Part shown: positions 6,772 through 15,070 of the stretch, piece by piece
Numbering within the stretch: the first letter of the stretch is position 1
Layout: each line of letters begins with the position of its first letter
NCBI GenBank assembly: GCA_026398135.1
Contig: JAPLTN010000044.1
Location: 1-43,838 of the forward strand
Direction: 5' to 3'
Source of the DNA: Verrucomicrobiota bacterium
GTDB taxonomy: Bacteria > Verrucomicrobiota > Verrucomicrobiia > Opitutales > Opitutaceae
Length of the DNA stretch: 43,838 nt
Position numbers and translations under genes: made by a program
Notes under the pieces: generated by a model
What the model saw: only the letters and a program-made list of their open reading frames with translations
Told to the model about the DNA's origin: nothing
Databases searched by the model: none

Positions 6772-7764
6772 TCAAGCGCCGACGGGGCGGGTGAGGAGGA
6801 CGGTGTTGAGGCCGGGGAGGCGTTCGGAGAATTCCTGGGCGGGGTCGGCCTGGCGGAGGGTGCGCTGGACCATGCCCATCTTGGCGTCGAGGTTGTCGAT
6901 CATGCTGACAAACACGGCCTCGGCGGTGGCGGCGTAGATGGCCGCGCCCCACTCGGGTTCGCCCTGGTGACTGAGGATGATGTGTTCGAGGCGTTCGAGG
7001 CGCTCGGGGTCGAGGCGGGCTTTGATGCCGTGTTTGCGGGCGAGTTGGTAGCCGAGCACGACGTGGCCCTGGAGGATGCCGCGGCGGCTGCGTTTGGTGG
7101 CGAGGGTGCCTTCGTATTCGATGGTTTTGCCGGTGTCGTGCAGGAGGATGCCGGCGAGGGCGAGGTCGGGGTCCACTTCGAGGTAGAGCGGGAGGAGGGC
7201 GCGGCAGGCGCGGGCCATGTGGAGGGTGTGTTCGAGCAGGCCGTGGCGGTAGGCGTGGTGCATGGCCACGGCGGCGGGGGCGTAGCGGAAGGCCTCGCCG
7301 ATCTCCTCGAAAACGCCGCGCACGGTCATGCGCAGTTCGTCGTGGCGGATGAGGTCGATGAAGGTCTGGAACTCGGCCCAGAGCTCGGCCCCGTTTTCGG
7401 GCGGGAGCTCGACGAGGGCGTCCACCAAGCCGGGTTCGGCGGCGATTTGCTCCTCGGAAAGCACGGCGGCCTTGAAGATTTTAGGCGAGAAACGGCCTTG
7501 GAAAGAATCAGAGCGGCCCTCGATGCGGACGACCGAGCCATCGCCGGCGGCTTTGATCGGATCGAAGAGGGGGCTGTCGCCGAAGAGGGTGCAGGAGAAA
7601 CTTCCGCCGCGGTCGCCGAGTTCGAGGGAGAGGAAGGGGTTGCCGTTGGAAGCGGTTTTGACCTGGAGCTTTTTCACCACGAGCACGGCGGCAAAGGGTG
7701 CGCCGGCGTGGAGATCGGGGGACTTGAGTTCGCGAACGGTGAGCAGCGGAGGGGCGTCGGACAT
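6772..7764 (-). CDS. OB-fold/HD-domain 3'-5' exoribonuclease, YhaM type
   Basis: The 330-residue protein has an N-terminal OB-type nucleic-acid-binding part (about 5-100, with FAAVLVVKKLQVKTASNGNPFLSLELGDR) and a C-terminal HD phosphohydrolase part. HD ligands are seen in MHHAYRHGLLEHTLHMA (around 155-171), LAGILLHDTGKTIEY (around 190) and LEHIILSHQGEPEWG (around 252-266). This order and size match YhaM/CbfI-like 3'-5' exonucleases of Bacillus and relatives, which degrade RNA or single-stranded DNA with Mn(II). I chose MSDAPPLL as start because it is five codons inside the longest frame, just clear of the repeat array. Specific substrate is inferred from family. Confidence 0.85.
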   Translation of the reverse strand: MSDAPPLLTVRELKSPDLHAGAPFAAVLVVKKLQVKTASNGNPFLSLELGDRGGSFSCTLFGDSPLFDPIKAAGDGSVVRIEGRSDSFQGRFSPKIFKAAVLSEEQIAAEPGLVDALVELPPENGAELWAEFQTFIDLIRHDELRMTVRGVFEEIGEAFRYAPAAVAMHHAYRHGLLEHTLHMARACRALLPLYLEVDPDLALAGILLHDTGKTIEYEGTLATKRSRRGILQGHVVLGYQLARKHGIKARLDPERLERLEHIILSHQGEPEWGAAIYAATAEAVFVSMIDNLDAKMGMVQRTLRQADPAQEFSERLPGLNTVLLTRPVGA

Positions 7765-7787
7765 GGTGGAAAGAAGCAAAAAAGGTT

Positions 7788-7820
7788 GAAACGCGGAAAA
7801 GCGGAAACGCGGAAATCGAG
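7788..7820. repeat. GCGGAAA repeat array 2
   Basis: Units GAAACGCGGAAAAGCGGAAA and a third GCGGAAA occupy most of the gap between the HD gene start and the end of the isochorismatase-like gene. Confidence 0.7.
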
Positions 7821-7831
7821 GGATGGGGTGA

Positions 7832-8440
7832 TCAGGGGGTGGCGTGGGTTTTGACCAGGGCGGAGATTGCTCGGAAGTCGGGGTGGGCGGCGTTGTGGAG
7901 CAGGGCGTAGAGGACGGTTTCGACCGGGAGCACGGTGATGCCGGAGGCGCGGAGGGCGGCGAGCACGGTGGCGTGGTCTTCTGCGCGGCGGCCGGCGACG
8001 GCGTCGCTCAGGATGGTCACCTGAAAGCCTTCGGCGAGGGCGCCGAGGGCGGATTGGTAAACGCAGACCGGGGTTTCGAGACCGATTAGGAGAAGGTGCT
8101 CGATGGATTGGGCGCGGAGGGCTTCGAGGAGGGCGGGCTCGGCGAGGGCGGAGAAGGTGGTTTTGGCAAATACCGGCGCGGCGGGCGCGAGGGCGCGGAG
8201 GGCGGGGGCGGTGGGGCCGAGTTTGGCCGGGACTTGCTCGGAGAAGAAAATCGGGATGCGCAGGGCGGCGGCGGCGGCGAGGGCAAGGCTGGCGCGGGCG
8301 GTGACGGCGGCGGCGGTGGCGGCGGGCAGAACGCCGAGCAGGGTACTTTGAAGGTCGATGGCGAGCAGGGCTGCGCCGGGGGCGGCGGACTCGGGAACGG
8401 GAGCGGGGGCGGTGACGGGAGATTTCACGGAGCGGGACAT
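7832..8440 (-). CDS. Isochorismatase-family hydrolase
   Basis: 202 residues with the catalytic triad pattern of the cysteine-hydrolase superfamily. Asp lies in LLAIDLQSTLL (around residue 28), Lys in VFAKTTFSAL (around 95), and the nucleophile Cys in LIGLETPVCVYQSALGAL (around 126). Members cleave isochorismate, nicotinamide or related amides. Those with this short form in a housekeeping setting have no agreed substrate. The gene lies between the HD and phosphatase genes on the same strand, each separated by a GCGGAAA array rather than overlapping. Confidence 0.8.
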   Translation of the reverse strand: MSRSVKSPVTAPAPVPESAAPGAALLAIDLQSTLLGVLPAATAAAVTARASLALAAAAALRIPIFFSEQVPAKLGPTAPALRALAPAAPVFAKTTFSALAEPALLEALRAQSIEHLLLIGLETPVCVYQSALGALAEGFQVTILSDAVAGRRAEDHATVLAALRASGITVLPVETVLYALLHNAAHPDFRAISALVKTHATP

Positions 8441-8442
8441 GG

Positions 8443-8504
8443 GGCGGAAAAGCGGAAAAGCGGAAATTTTGAAACGCGGAAAACGGAAAAGCGGAAATTG
8501 GGCG
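8443..8504. repeat. GCGGAAA repeat array 3
   Basis: This is the longest of the three arrays. Six or so GCGGAAA-like units (including GAAACGCGGAAAACGGAAAA) fill the space between the isochorismatase-like start and the phosphatase stop. Confidence 0.7.
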
Positions 8505-8518
8505 GAGGGAGCGGGGAG

Positions 8519-9181
8519 TTAGTCGCCGTAGTAGCGGCGGCGGGCTTTGACCTGCACGAAGCGGCGTTCGGGCAGGATGTAGGCGGTGAGGTGGCCGCCG
8601 AAAACGCAGGCGGTATCGATGCCGACCGACCATTTGAGGCGGAAGATGTCGGGGCGCGGAGTATGGCCATAGATGACAAACGGCGGGCCGGCCCAGCGTT
8701 CGGCCCAAGGGGTGGCATCGGGGGCGTCGGCGCGTTTGCGAGGGCGGCCTTCGGCGTCGATCACCTGAATGCGGGTGACGATGGAAACGGGTTGTTTTTG
8801 CCAGGGTTCGCCGGGGAGGAAACCCCCGTGCACGACGACGAGATTGAGGTCGGGAATCTCGTGAGTGAGGGGCATTTTTTCCAGGTAGGCCCAGTGGTGG
8901 GGCTGGAGGGCGTTAAAGGTTTGTTCGTCGTCGTCCTTGAGCAGGGCGCGGTTCTGGGTGGCCCGATAGGCGAGCAGGCGTGACTCGTGGTTGCCGAGCA
9001 CGGAGAGGGCGTTATGGCGGAGGGCGAGGTCGATGACGCGGGCGCTGTCGGGGCCGCGATTGATGAGATCGCCGACGAGGATGAGGCGATCGTCGGGCGT
9101 GAGGGCGAGACGGTCGAGGAGTTCGGCGAATTCTTGGTGACATCCGTGGATGTCGCCGATGGCAATGATGCGACCGTTCAT
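8519..9181 (-). CDS. PPP-type metallophosphatase
   Basis: 220 residues with every metal-binding block of the PPP superfamily in order: GDIHGC (around 8), GDLINRGPDS (around 38), LGNHES (around 62), VVVHGGF (around 116) and VIYGHTP (around 168). Bacterial homologues act as Ser/Thr protein phosphatases or as Ap4A hydrolases (ApaH-like), and the sequence alone does not choose between them. It is the first of three minus-strand genes and diverges from the plus-strand gene at 9251. Confidence 0.85.
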   Translation of the reverse strand: MNGRIIAIGDIHGCHQEFAELLDRLALTPDDRLILVGDLINRGPDSARVIDLALRHNALSVLGNHESRLLAYRATQNRALLKDDDEQTFNALQPHHWAYLEKMPLTHEIPDLNLVVVHGGFLPGEPWQKQPVSIVTRIQVIDAEGRPRKRADAPDATPWAERWAGPPFVIYGHTPRPDIFRLKWSVGIDTACVFGGHLTAYILPERRFVQVKARRRYYGD

Positions 9182-9250
9182 GCGTGCGAGTGTGGAAAAG
9201 TGCTAGCGTCGCCCGGCGGCGGGGGTAAACAAGAAAGGCCTCTGATCTCC

Positions 9251-9805
9251 ATGGAACTTACTCTGCAATCGTTGTCATCGCGTTGTCATGTCACCGGCCG
9301 GCCCTTTGCCGACGGCGAACGGGTGGTGAGTTTTTTGAATCGGGCGGCGGGCGCGTCGGCGGGGCCGGAGGCGATCGTGCGCTGCGATGTGCTGGAAGCG
9401 GAGCTGCCTAATTTCATGGCGCCGGGGCCGCTGGTTTGCCGCTGGGTGCAGGTTTTCAAGGCGCGGCGGGTGCTGGAAAATCCGGAGCGGACGCTGAAGT
9501 TGACGGCGGAGAGCCTGTTTTTGGCGCTGAACGATCCGGCCAACGAACGCACGGTGGAGAATGACCGCCTGTTGCAGGTGCTGGCGATGATGCTGGAGCG
9601 CAAGCGGGTGCTGCGGGCGAAGGGGCGCACGCCGGACCAACGGCGTTTTGTCTATGAACATGCCAAAAACAAAACCCGGCACGAGGTGGAGGCGGCGGAG
9701 CTGAATCCGGAGTTTTTCCTGTCGATCCAGTCGCAACTGGCGGCGTTGGTGGGCGGGGTTTCGGTGGCGGCGGCCGAGGGGGCGAAGTCGCCGACGGAGG
9801 CGTGA
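9251..9805 (+). CDS. Conserved-looking hypothetical protein
   Basis: 184 residues, no signal peptide or membrane span. The N-terminus has SSRCHVTGRPFADGERVVSFL, a C-x-x-TGRPF-x-x-GE motif with further Cys in VRCDV and LVCRW, which hints at a small metal-binding or treble-clef-like head. The rest is helical and charged (ERTVENDRLLQVLAMMLERKRVLRAKGR) and ends in an Ala-rich tail. I do not recognise it as a named family. I chose the start at MELTLQ because longer frames overlap the divergent phosphatase gene. It lies upstream of the MoxR/VWA operon on the same strand but is separated by about 140 bases. Confidence 0.65.
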   Translation: MELTLQSLSSRCHVTGRPFADGERVVSFLNRAAGASAGPEAIVRCDVLEAELPNFMAPGPLVCRWVQVFKARRVLENPERTLKLTAESLFLALNDPANERTVENDRLLQVLAMMLERKRVLRAKGRTPDQRRFVYEHAKNKTRHEVEAAELNPEFFLSIQSQLAALVGGVSVAAAEGAKSPTEA

Positions 9806-9946
9806 AAAACACGGAGGGATTAACCGCTAATGCGGAGGGCCAATGGCCTCAGTTTTTGGATGTTTTTGAACTTGCGGTGGTTTTCTTCGGGCGGTGACGC
9901 GCGGGGGCTTGCGCGTGAACGCCGATGCACTTCTGCTTTGGGCTCA

Positions 9947-11311
9947 ATGCGAAGCGCGTCGGCTCAAAAATTTTGGGAGAAGGCGGTTCGGGCGTTGGCG
10001 CGGCGGGTGAATTTTGCGGTTTGGCTGGAACGGGCCGCGCCGGGTTTTTTCTGGCTCGGAGTGACGGCGGGGTTCGCCGCCTATGCGCTGCGGAGAATGC
10101 GGGTCGAGGCCGACGGCTCGGCGCCGGGGTGGTGGCTGGGTGTCGGGCTCGGAGTGTTGGCGGTCGGGCTTGGCGGCTGGTGGCGCGGGCGCGGGCGTTT
10201 TTTCCGGGTGGTGGATGCGCGGGGCTGGCTGGAATACCGGCTGGGGTTACATTCCCGTTTGAGCGCGGCGGCAGCCGGGGTGGCGGACTGGCCGCCGGTT
10301 CAGGCGGTGCCGACTACGGTGAGCTGGCGGGCACCGGGCACTTTTGCCTGGCTGGGTGCGGCGGGCGGGCTGGCGCTGGCGGGGTGGCTTATGCCGGTGC
10401 CGGGGGCGGCTGGGTTGGAGTATGCCCGGGCGGTGGAAAAATCCCCCGCGCTGGCTGAGGCCGAGGCCTGGCTGGAGCAACTGGCGGAGCAGGCGGTGGC
10501 GCGGCCCGAGGATGTGGCCAAAATGAGCGAGCAAGCGAACGGACTGGGCGAACGCACGCCGGAGGAACGTTACTCGCATTCGGGGCTGGAAGCGGCGGAT
10601 ACGCTGCGCACCCAGACGGCGGAGGCGATACGCGGGCTGGGTGCGAATCTGGAAGCGGCGGCGGCGGCGCTGGAGCCGTTTGAGCGGGCGGGCGGGACGC
10701 GCAACGATGCCGAACAGGGCGCGGTGGTGGCCCGGCTGGGCGAGGCCTTGCGTGGCTTGCAGGAAGGTCCGCTGGCGGCGGGGGAAGCGTTGCAGGCCAA
10801 ACTTGGCGAGGCGGCGGCGGCGGCGGGAAAACGCAGCCTTTCCCCGGAGCAGGCGGCGCAGTTGAAACAACAACTGGCACGGGCGGGGCGGGCGGCGACG
10901 GGCGTGCTCGGAGCCCAGGGGCAGGGGGCGAGCGTAGCGACGGCCGACCCCGATGCTCCGGTGCGTTTCGGGCCAGGAGGCAAGGGCGCGGGTGCGGGTT
11001 CCGGCGAGGGCGACGAGGTGGGAAGCGGCGGGGTGCAACGCGGTCCGGGGCATGCGCCGCTGTGGTTTCGGGATGAAGCGAGCACGGCCTCGCCGGGAAA
11101 AAACGAAGCAGTGGGCGGCGACGATTTCGGGCGTGCGGCTCTGGGGGAACTGCTCGCGATGGAGCGGGGCGAGCATGAGTTTTCGCCCCGGCAGACGGGC
11201 GCGCCGTCGGCGGCGGGCGCGGTGGCGGCCCCGGCACAGGGCGGGGACGTGGTCTGGGTGGAGCGACTCACGCCGGGCGAACGCGCGGCATTGAAAGATT
11301 TTTTCAAATAA
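9947..11311 (+). CDS. Membrane-anchored helical protein at the head of the MoxR/VWA operon
   Basis: About 454 residues from the chosen start MRSASAQKF; an earlier in-frame start would add 39 unlikely residues. Three hydrophobic segments lie early (APGFFWLGVTAGFAAYAL, GWWLGVGLGVLAVGLGG, and FAWLGAAGGLALAGWLM). A long Ala/Glu/Gln-rich helical region follows (about 190-330), then a Gly-rich linker, and it ends VVWVERLTPGERAALKDFFK. The plan recalls DUF4175-like proteins found beside MoxR genes, but that link is by layout only. The stop is 22 bases before the MoxR start. Confidence 0.6.
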   Translation: MRSASAQKFWEKAVRALARRVNFAVWLERAAPGFFWLGVTAGFAAYALRRMRVEADGSAPGWWLGVGLGVLAVGLGGWWRGRGRFFRVVDARGWLEYRLGLHSRLSAAAAGVADWPPVQAVPTTVSWRAPGTFAWLGAAGGLALAGWLMPVPGAAGLEYARAVEKSPALAEAEAWLEQLAEQAVARPEDVAKMSEQANGLGERTPEERYSHSGLEAADTLRTQTAEAIRGLGANLEAAAAALEPFERAGGTRNDAEQGAVVARLGEALRGLQEGPLAAGEALQAKLGEAAAAAGKRSLSPEQAAQLKQQLARAGRAATGVLGAQGQGASVATADPDAPVRFGPGGKGAGAGSGEGDEVGSGGVQRGPGHAPLWFRDEASTASPGKNEAVGGDDFGRAALGELLAMERGEHEFSPRQTGAPSAAGAVAAPAQGGDVVWVERLTPGERAALKDFFK

Positions 11312-11333
11312 ACGCAGCATTCCGATACTCACC

Positions 11334-12362
11334 ATGGCGCAAAACATACCGGTCCTGAACGATGGCGAACTGGCGGCGGCGCAGACGCGATTCGAGCGTT
11401 TGCTGGCCGGGCTCGACACGGTGCTCTTTGGGCAACGGGCGCTGCTGGAGCTGGTGGTGGTCGGGGTGATGGCGCGCGGGCACATCCTGCTCGAAGGCCT
11501 GCCGGGGCTGGGGAAGACGGAGCTGGTCAAGGGCCTCGCCCAATCGCTCGCGCTGGAATCCCGGCGGGTGCAGTTCACCCCGGATTTGCTGCCCGGTGAC
11601 ATCACGGGAAATCCAGTGTTGCAAGAGGTGGAGGGGAGGCGGGCCTTTGTTTTTCAACGGGGACCGATTTTCGCCAACATCCTGCTCGCGGACGAAATCA
11701 ACCGGGCCTCGCCCAAGACTCAGTCGGCGCTGCTGGAGGCGATGCAGGAGCGGCGGGTGACGGCGGGCGGGGATACGCATGCGCTGCCGGATCCGTTCTT
11801 CGTGCTGGCGACGCAGAACCCCATCGAGCTGGAGGGAACCTACCCGTTGCCCGAGGCGCAGCTGGACCGCTTTTTGTTTAAAATCGAGGTGGCGCGGAGT
11901 TCGTCCGAGGTGCTGCAACGCATCGTGCAGGCGCGCGAGATCGGGGTGTCGGCGGAAGTGCCGGAGGCGATGAGCCGGGCGGAGTTTGCCGAATTGTTGG
12001 GCTGGGTGCGGCGGGTGCACTTGCCGGAGACGGTGGCCAACTACATCGCGCGGCTGGTGAACGCCACCCACCAGGGAGAATCGTCGGCGTCGGCCGGGGT
12101 GCGTTTCGGGGCGAGCCCGCGCGCGGCGCTGGCGCTGGCCGCCGCGGCCAAGGCGAGAGGCCTGCGTTGGGGACGGCCGCATGCGAGTTTCGAGGATGTG
12201 CAGGCGGTGGCGCGGCCGGTCTTGGCGCACCGCATCCTGCTGGATCACGGGGCGCGGCTGGACGGAGCAACGACGGCGCAGGTGGTGGAAAAACTGCTCG
12301 CGGAGGTGAGCGTGCAAGCCACGCCGCTGCCGCAATCGCTGGCGGCGGCCAAAGTGCGTTAA
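11334..12362 (+). CDS. MoxR-family AAA+ ATPase
   Basis: 342 residues. Walker A is GLPGLGKTEL (around residue 50), Walker B is LLADEINRASPKTQSALLEAMQERRV (around 117), sensor 1 is FVLATQNPIELEGTYPLPEAQLDRF, and the C-terminal lid has the MoxR form (ASPRAALALAAAAKARGL). MoxR ATPases act as chaperones that help assemble or activate VWA-domain partners. DUF58 and three VWA-type domains are encoded further down the same operon, which fits that role. An 18-base gap separates it from the next gene. Confidence 0.93.
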   Translation: MAQNIPVLNDGELAAAQTRFERLLAGLDTVLFGQRALLELVVVGVMARGHILLEGLPGLGKTELVKGLAQSLALESRRVQFTPDLLPGDITGNPVLQEVEGRRAFVFQRGPIFANILLADEINRASPKTQSALLEAMQERRVTAGGDTHALPDPFFVLATQNPIELEGTYPLPEAQLDRFLFKIEVARSSSEVLQRIVQAREIGVSAEVPEAMSRAEFAELLGWVRRVHLPETVANYIARLVNATHQGESSASAGVRFGASPRAALALAAAAKARGLRWGRPHASFEDVQAVARPVLAHRILLDHGARLDGATTAQVVEKLLAEVSVQATPLPQSLAAAKVR

Positions 12363-12380
12363 CCCAAGGACGAATCCCTT

Positions 12381-14021
12381 ATGCGACGGCTGCGATTTTT
12401 ATTGGGTTTGGCAGGGGCGCTGGTTCTGGCCTCAGGCGGGCTTTTCGCCGGGGTGCCGTCCAGCGCGACGATTGACGTGGCGACCGAGGCCGACGCGGCG
12501 ATCGGGGTGTCGCCGGTGGCGGAACGCTGGTCGGGCGAGGGTTTTTTGCCGGTGCGGGTGCGGATAGAAAACCGCGCGAACGAGGCCCGGACGTGGAGCT
12601 TTCGTTTCAAGGTGTGGACGAATTATCAGGAAATCACCACCCACGAGGTGAGCGTGTCGATGGGACCGCGCGAAGCCGGGGAGCGGGTGGTCTATGTGCC
12701 GGGCAACGGGCGGGCGGAGAGCGGGCGCGGGGCGTGGGGGAGGGTGGAGGTGAATGGTCCGGGAACGAGCATCGGCAACGGAGTGAATTTCGTAAATCAA
12801 GCTGGCAGTGATCCGATCGTAATCACGGCGGTGAGCGCGGCGCAGGAGTCGGCCTTGTTCGTGGCGAGCAATGGCGCGCCCGGGCCGAAGGCGGAATTGA
12901 GCGTGGTGGATCCGGCGGCGTGGCCGGCGGACTGGCGGGTGTGGTCGCCGTTTCAGCGGGTGGTGTTGACCGAAGACGAATGGACGCGGCTGGATGGCGG
13001 GCGACGGGCGGCGCTGCGCGATTGGGTGCTGATGGGGGGAGTGTTGCAGGTATTTGCAAACCGGATAGGTGAGCCGCGGTCGGGACCGGCGGAGGAGCGA
13101 ATCGGATTCGGGGCGATCCGGCGTTCGCCGCTGACGCTGGAGGCGGAGGAACGGGTAAAGACGGGCTTCGTTTCGCTGGCGGAAGGGGTGCCGACTCATC
13201 CCGAAGCGCTGATGCCGATGTCCTTACCGCCTGAATTACAACTGAGCACGGGACGGCTGGGGGTTTCGTTATTTCTCGTGGTGTTCGGGATTTTGGTGGG
13301 GCCGATCAACCTGTTTGTCTTTGCCCCGGCGGGGCGGCGGCAGCGGCTGTTTTTAACGGTGCCGGCGCTGTCGCTTGCGGCTTCGGTTTTGCTGATGGTT
13401 TATATTGTAGTGAAAGACGGGTTCGGCGGAGAGGGCCTGCAACGGGGCCGGGTGGTGCTGCTGCCGGCGTCGAATCAAGCGGTGGTGGAGCAGCAGCAGA
13501 TTAGCCGGACGGGGGTCTTGCTCGGCGCGCAGTTCGCGCTGCCTGCGGCGGTGGTTTTGACGCAAATTACGGATACTTTGATCGGCGCGACGCTGGATCA
13601 GAATGCGGCGTATTCCCGGAGCGAGAATGGAGCCTCGGGGGACTGGTTCAAGAGCCGCCGGGTGCAGAAGCAGAGTGTGCGTCAACTCGTGCCCACCCGG
13701 GCCCGGGTGGAACGGGTGGCGGGCGGGGGCGGGGCGGACGCGCCGCCGGTGGTGCAGTCCACGGTGGCGACGAAATTGAAGGCGTTTCAATATCGGGATC
13801 GAGACGGAGTTTTATGGCGGGCAGACGAGCTGGAGCCCGGGCGGCGGGTGACCTTGAAGCGGGCACCGGGAGTGGGTGAGGAGCGGCTGGCGGCGGGCGA
13901 GTTTTCGGCGCTTGGCGGCGCGGCGGAGGGGCTGGCTCCGATTGCCACCCATGCGGCCATTCGCTGGCGCGAGCCGGTGTTTGTTTACTGCGGACCAGTG
14001 ATGGAGGCACGCACGCCATGA
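12381..14021 (+). CDS. Exported/membrane protein of MoxR–ABC operon
   Basis: 546 residues. A signal-like N-terminus (LRFLLGLAGALVLASGGLFAG) is followed by a beta-rich extracytoplasmic part (about 30-275). Two membrane spans then lie around SLFLVVFGILVGPINLFVF and LFLTVPALSLAASVLLMVYIVV, and another soluble part completes the protein. The 'GPINLFVFAPAGRRQ' turn is like the GPxNYxxL motif of uncharacterised membrane proteins that neighbour ABC exporters and VWA genes. It overlaps the ABC ATPase gene by 4 bases, so it is probably a subunit of the same transporter or complex. Exact function unknown. Confidence 0.65.
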   Translation: MRRLRFLLGLAGALVLASGGLFAGVPSSATIDVATEADAAIGVSPVAERWSGEGFLPVRVRIENRANEARTWSFRFKVWTNYQEITTHEVSVSMGPREAGERVVYVPGNGRAESGRGAWGRVEVNGPGTSIGNGVNFVNQAGSDPIVITAVSAAQESALFVASNGAPGPKAELSVVDPAAWPADWRVWSPFQRVVLTEDEWTRLDGGRRAALRDWVLMGGVLQVFANRIGEPRSGPAEERIGFGAIRRSPLTLEAEERVKTGFVSLAEGVPTHPEALMPMSLPPELQLSTGRLGVSLFLVVFGILVGPINLFVFAPAGRRQRLFLTVPALSLAASVLLMVYIVVKDGFGGEGLQRGRVVLLPASNQAVVEQQQISRTGVLLGAQFALPAAVVLTQITDTLIGATLDQNAAYSRSENGASGDWFKSRRVQKQSVRQLVPTRARVERVAGGGGADAPPVVQSTVATKLKAFQYRDRDGVLWRADELEPGRRVTLKRAPGVGEERLAAGEFSALGGAAEGLAPIATHAAIRWREPVFVYCGPVMEARTP

Positions 14022-15070
14022 GCACGCCCCTGGTGGAAATGATCAACGTGACGCGGCGCTTCGGCTTCGTGCAGGCGCTGCGCGGAGTGACGTTTACGCT
14101 GGAACGCGGTCAGGTGGCGGGCCTGATCGGGGCGAATGGCGCGGGCAAAACGACCGCGATGCGCATCCTCACTTCGCTCGACGAGCCGGATACGGGCACG
14201 GTGCGCATCGACGGAATCGACGTGGTGGAACAACCCAACTTGGTGCGCCGTCGCATCGGGTGGATGCCCGACCACTTCCAGCCCTACAAAGACACGACGG
14301 TCGGCGACTACCTCGACTTCTTTGCCCGGGCGCATGGCTACCGAGGCGCTGAGCTGAAGCGCAGGCTGGCGGAGGTCATTGATTTTACCGATCTCACGCC
14401 CTTGGTGTCGCGTCCGATGGACCGGTTGTCGAAGGGGCAGACCCAGCGCTTGTGTCTGGGGCGAACGCTGCTGAACGACCCCGACCTGCTCCTGCTCGAC
14501 GAACCGGCGGCGGGGCTCGATCCCCGGGCGCGAATGGAGTTCAAGAACCTCGTGCGCATGCTGCGGGAGCGTGGCAAAACCCTGCTGATCAGTTCGCACA
14601 TCCTTTCCGAGCTGGCCGAGATGTGCGACACGTTGGTGTTCATGGATGCGGGCCGGGTGGTGCACCAAGGCGACAAGGCCTCGTTGCTGCGGCATGAGGC
14701 GGTCGGCGAAGGTGGAGGGGCTTTGCCGGCGGAACCGGGGGCGGCGCCCAAGGCGGTTTTTGAAATCGAGGTGGCCGGACCGGTGGTGGATTTGACCGCG
14801 TGGCTGGAAATGCGGGCGGGCTGGAGGTTGCTGGAAACGCGCAGCGAAGGCGCCCGGGCGGAGTTTTCCGAAGCGAGCCCGGAACGGGTGGCGCTGGAAG
14901 TTCGCCGACTGGCGAACGATCTGCCGCTGCTGTCGTTTCACCGGCAGGAGCGGCGTTTGGAAGAAGCGTTTATCGACATCCTGCGCACCGGAGCGGGGCC
15001 GAGACTAAAGCCGCAACCGGAGATGCGTCCGCCGCCTTTGCCGGGCGGGGCGGGAGGGGATACTTTATGA
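14018..15070 (+). CDS. ABC transporter ATP-binding protein
   Basis: 350 residues. Walker A GANGAGKTT (around 38), Q-loop region near GWMPDHFQPYKD, signature LSKGQTQRL (around 138; a variant of LSGGQ), Walker B LLLLDEP (around 158) and the switch His in LLISSHILSE. It is of the ABC-2/GldA/CcmA exporter class. The last ~100 residues form an extra C-terminal domain. Its partner permease starts in the ATGA overlap at its stop. With MoxR and VWA genes on either side, export of envelope material or drive for a membrane complex is more likely than nutrient uptake. Confidence 0.92.
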   Translation: MSTPLVEMINVTRRFGFVQALRGVTFTLERGQVAGLIGANGAGKTTAMRILTSLDEPDTGTVRIDGIDVVEQPNLVRRRIGWMPDHFQPYKDTTVGDYLDFFARAHGYRGAELKRRLAEVIDFTDLTPLVSRPMDRLSKGQTQRLCLGRTLLNDPDLLLLDEPAAGLDPRARMEFKNLVRMLRERGKTLLISSHILSELAEMCDTLVFMDAGRVVHQGDKASLLRHEAVGEGGGALPAEPGAAPKAVFEIEVAGPVVDLTAWLEMRAGWRLLETRSEGARAEFSEASPERVALEVRRLANDLPLLSFHRQERRLEEAFIDILRTGAGPRLKPQPEMRPPPLPGGAGGDTL

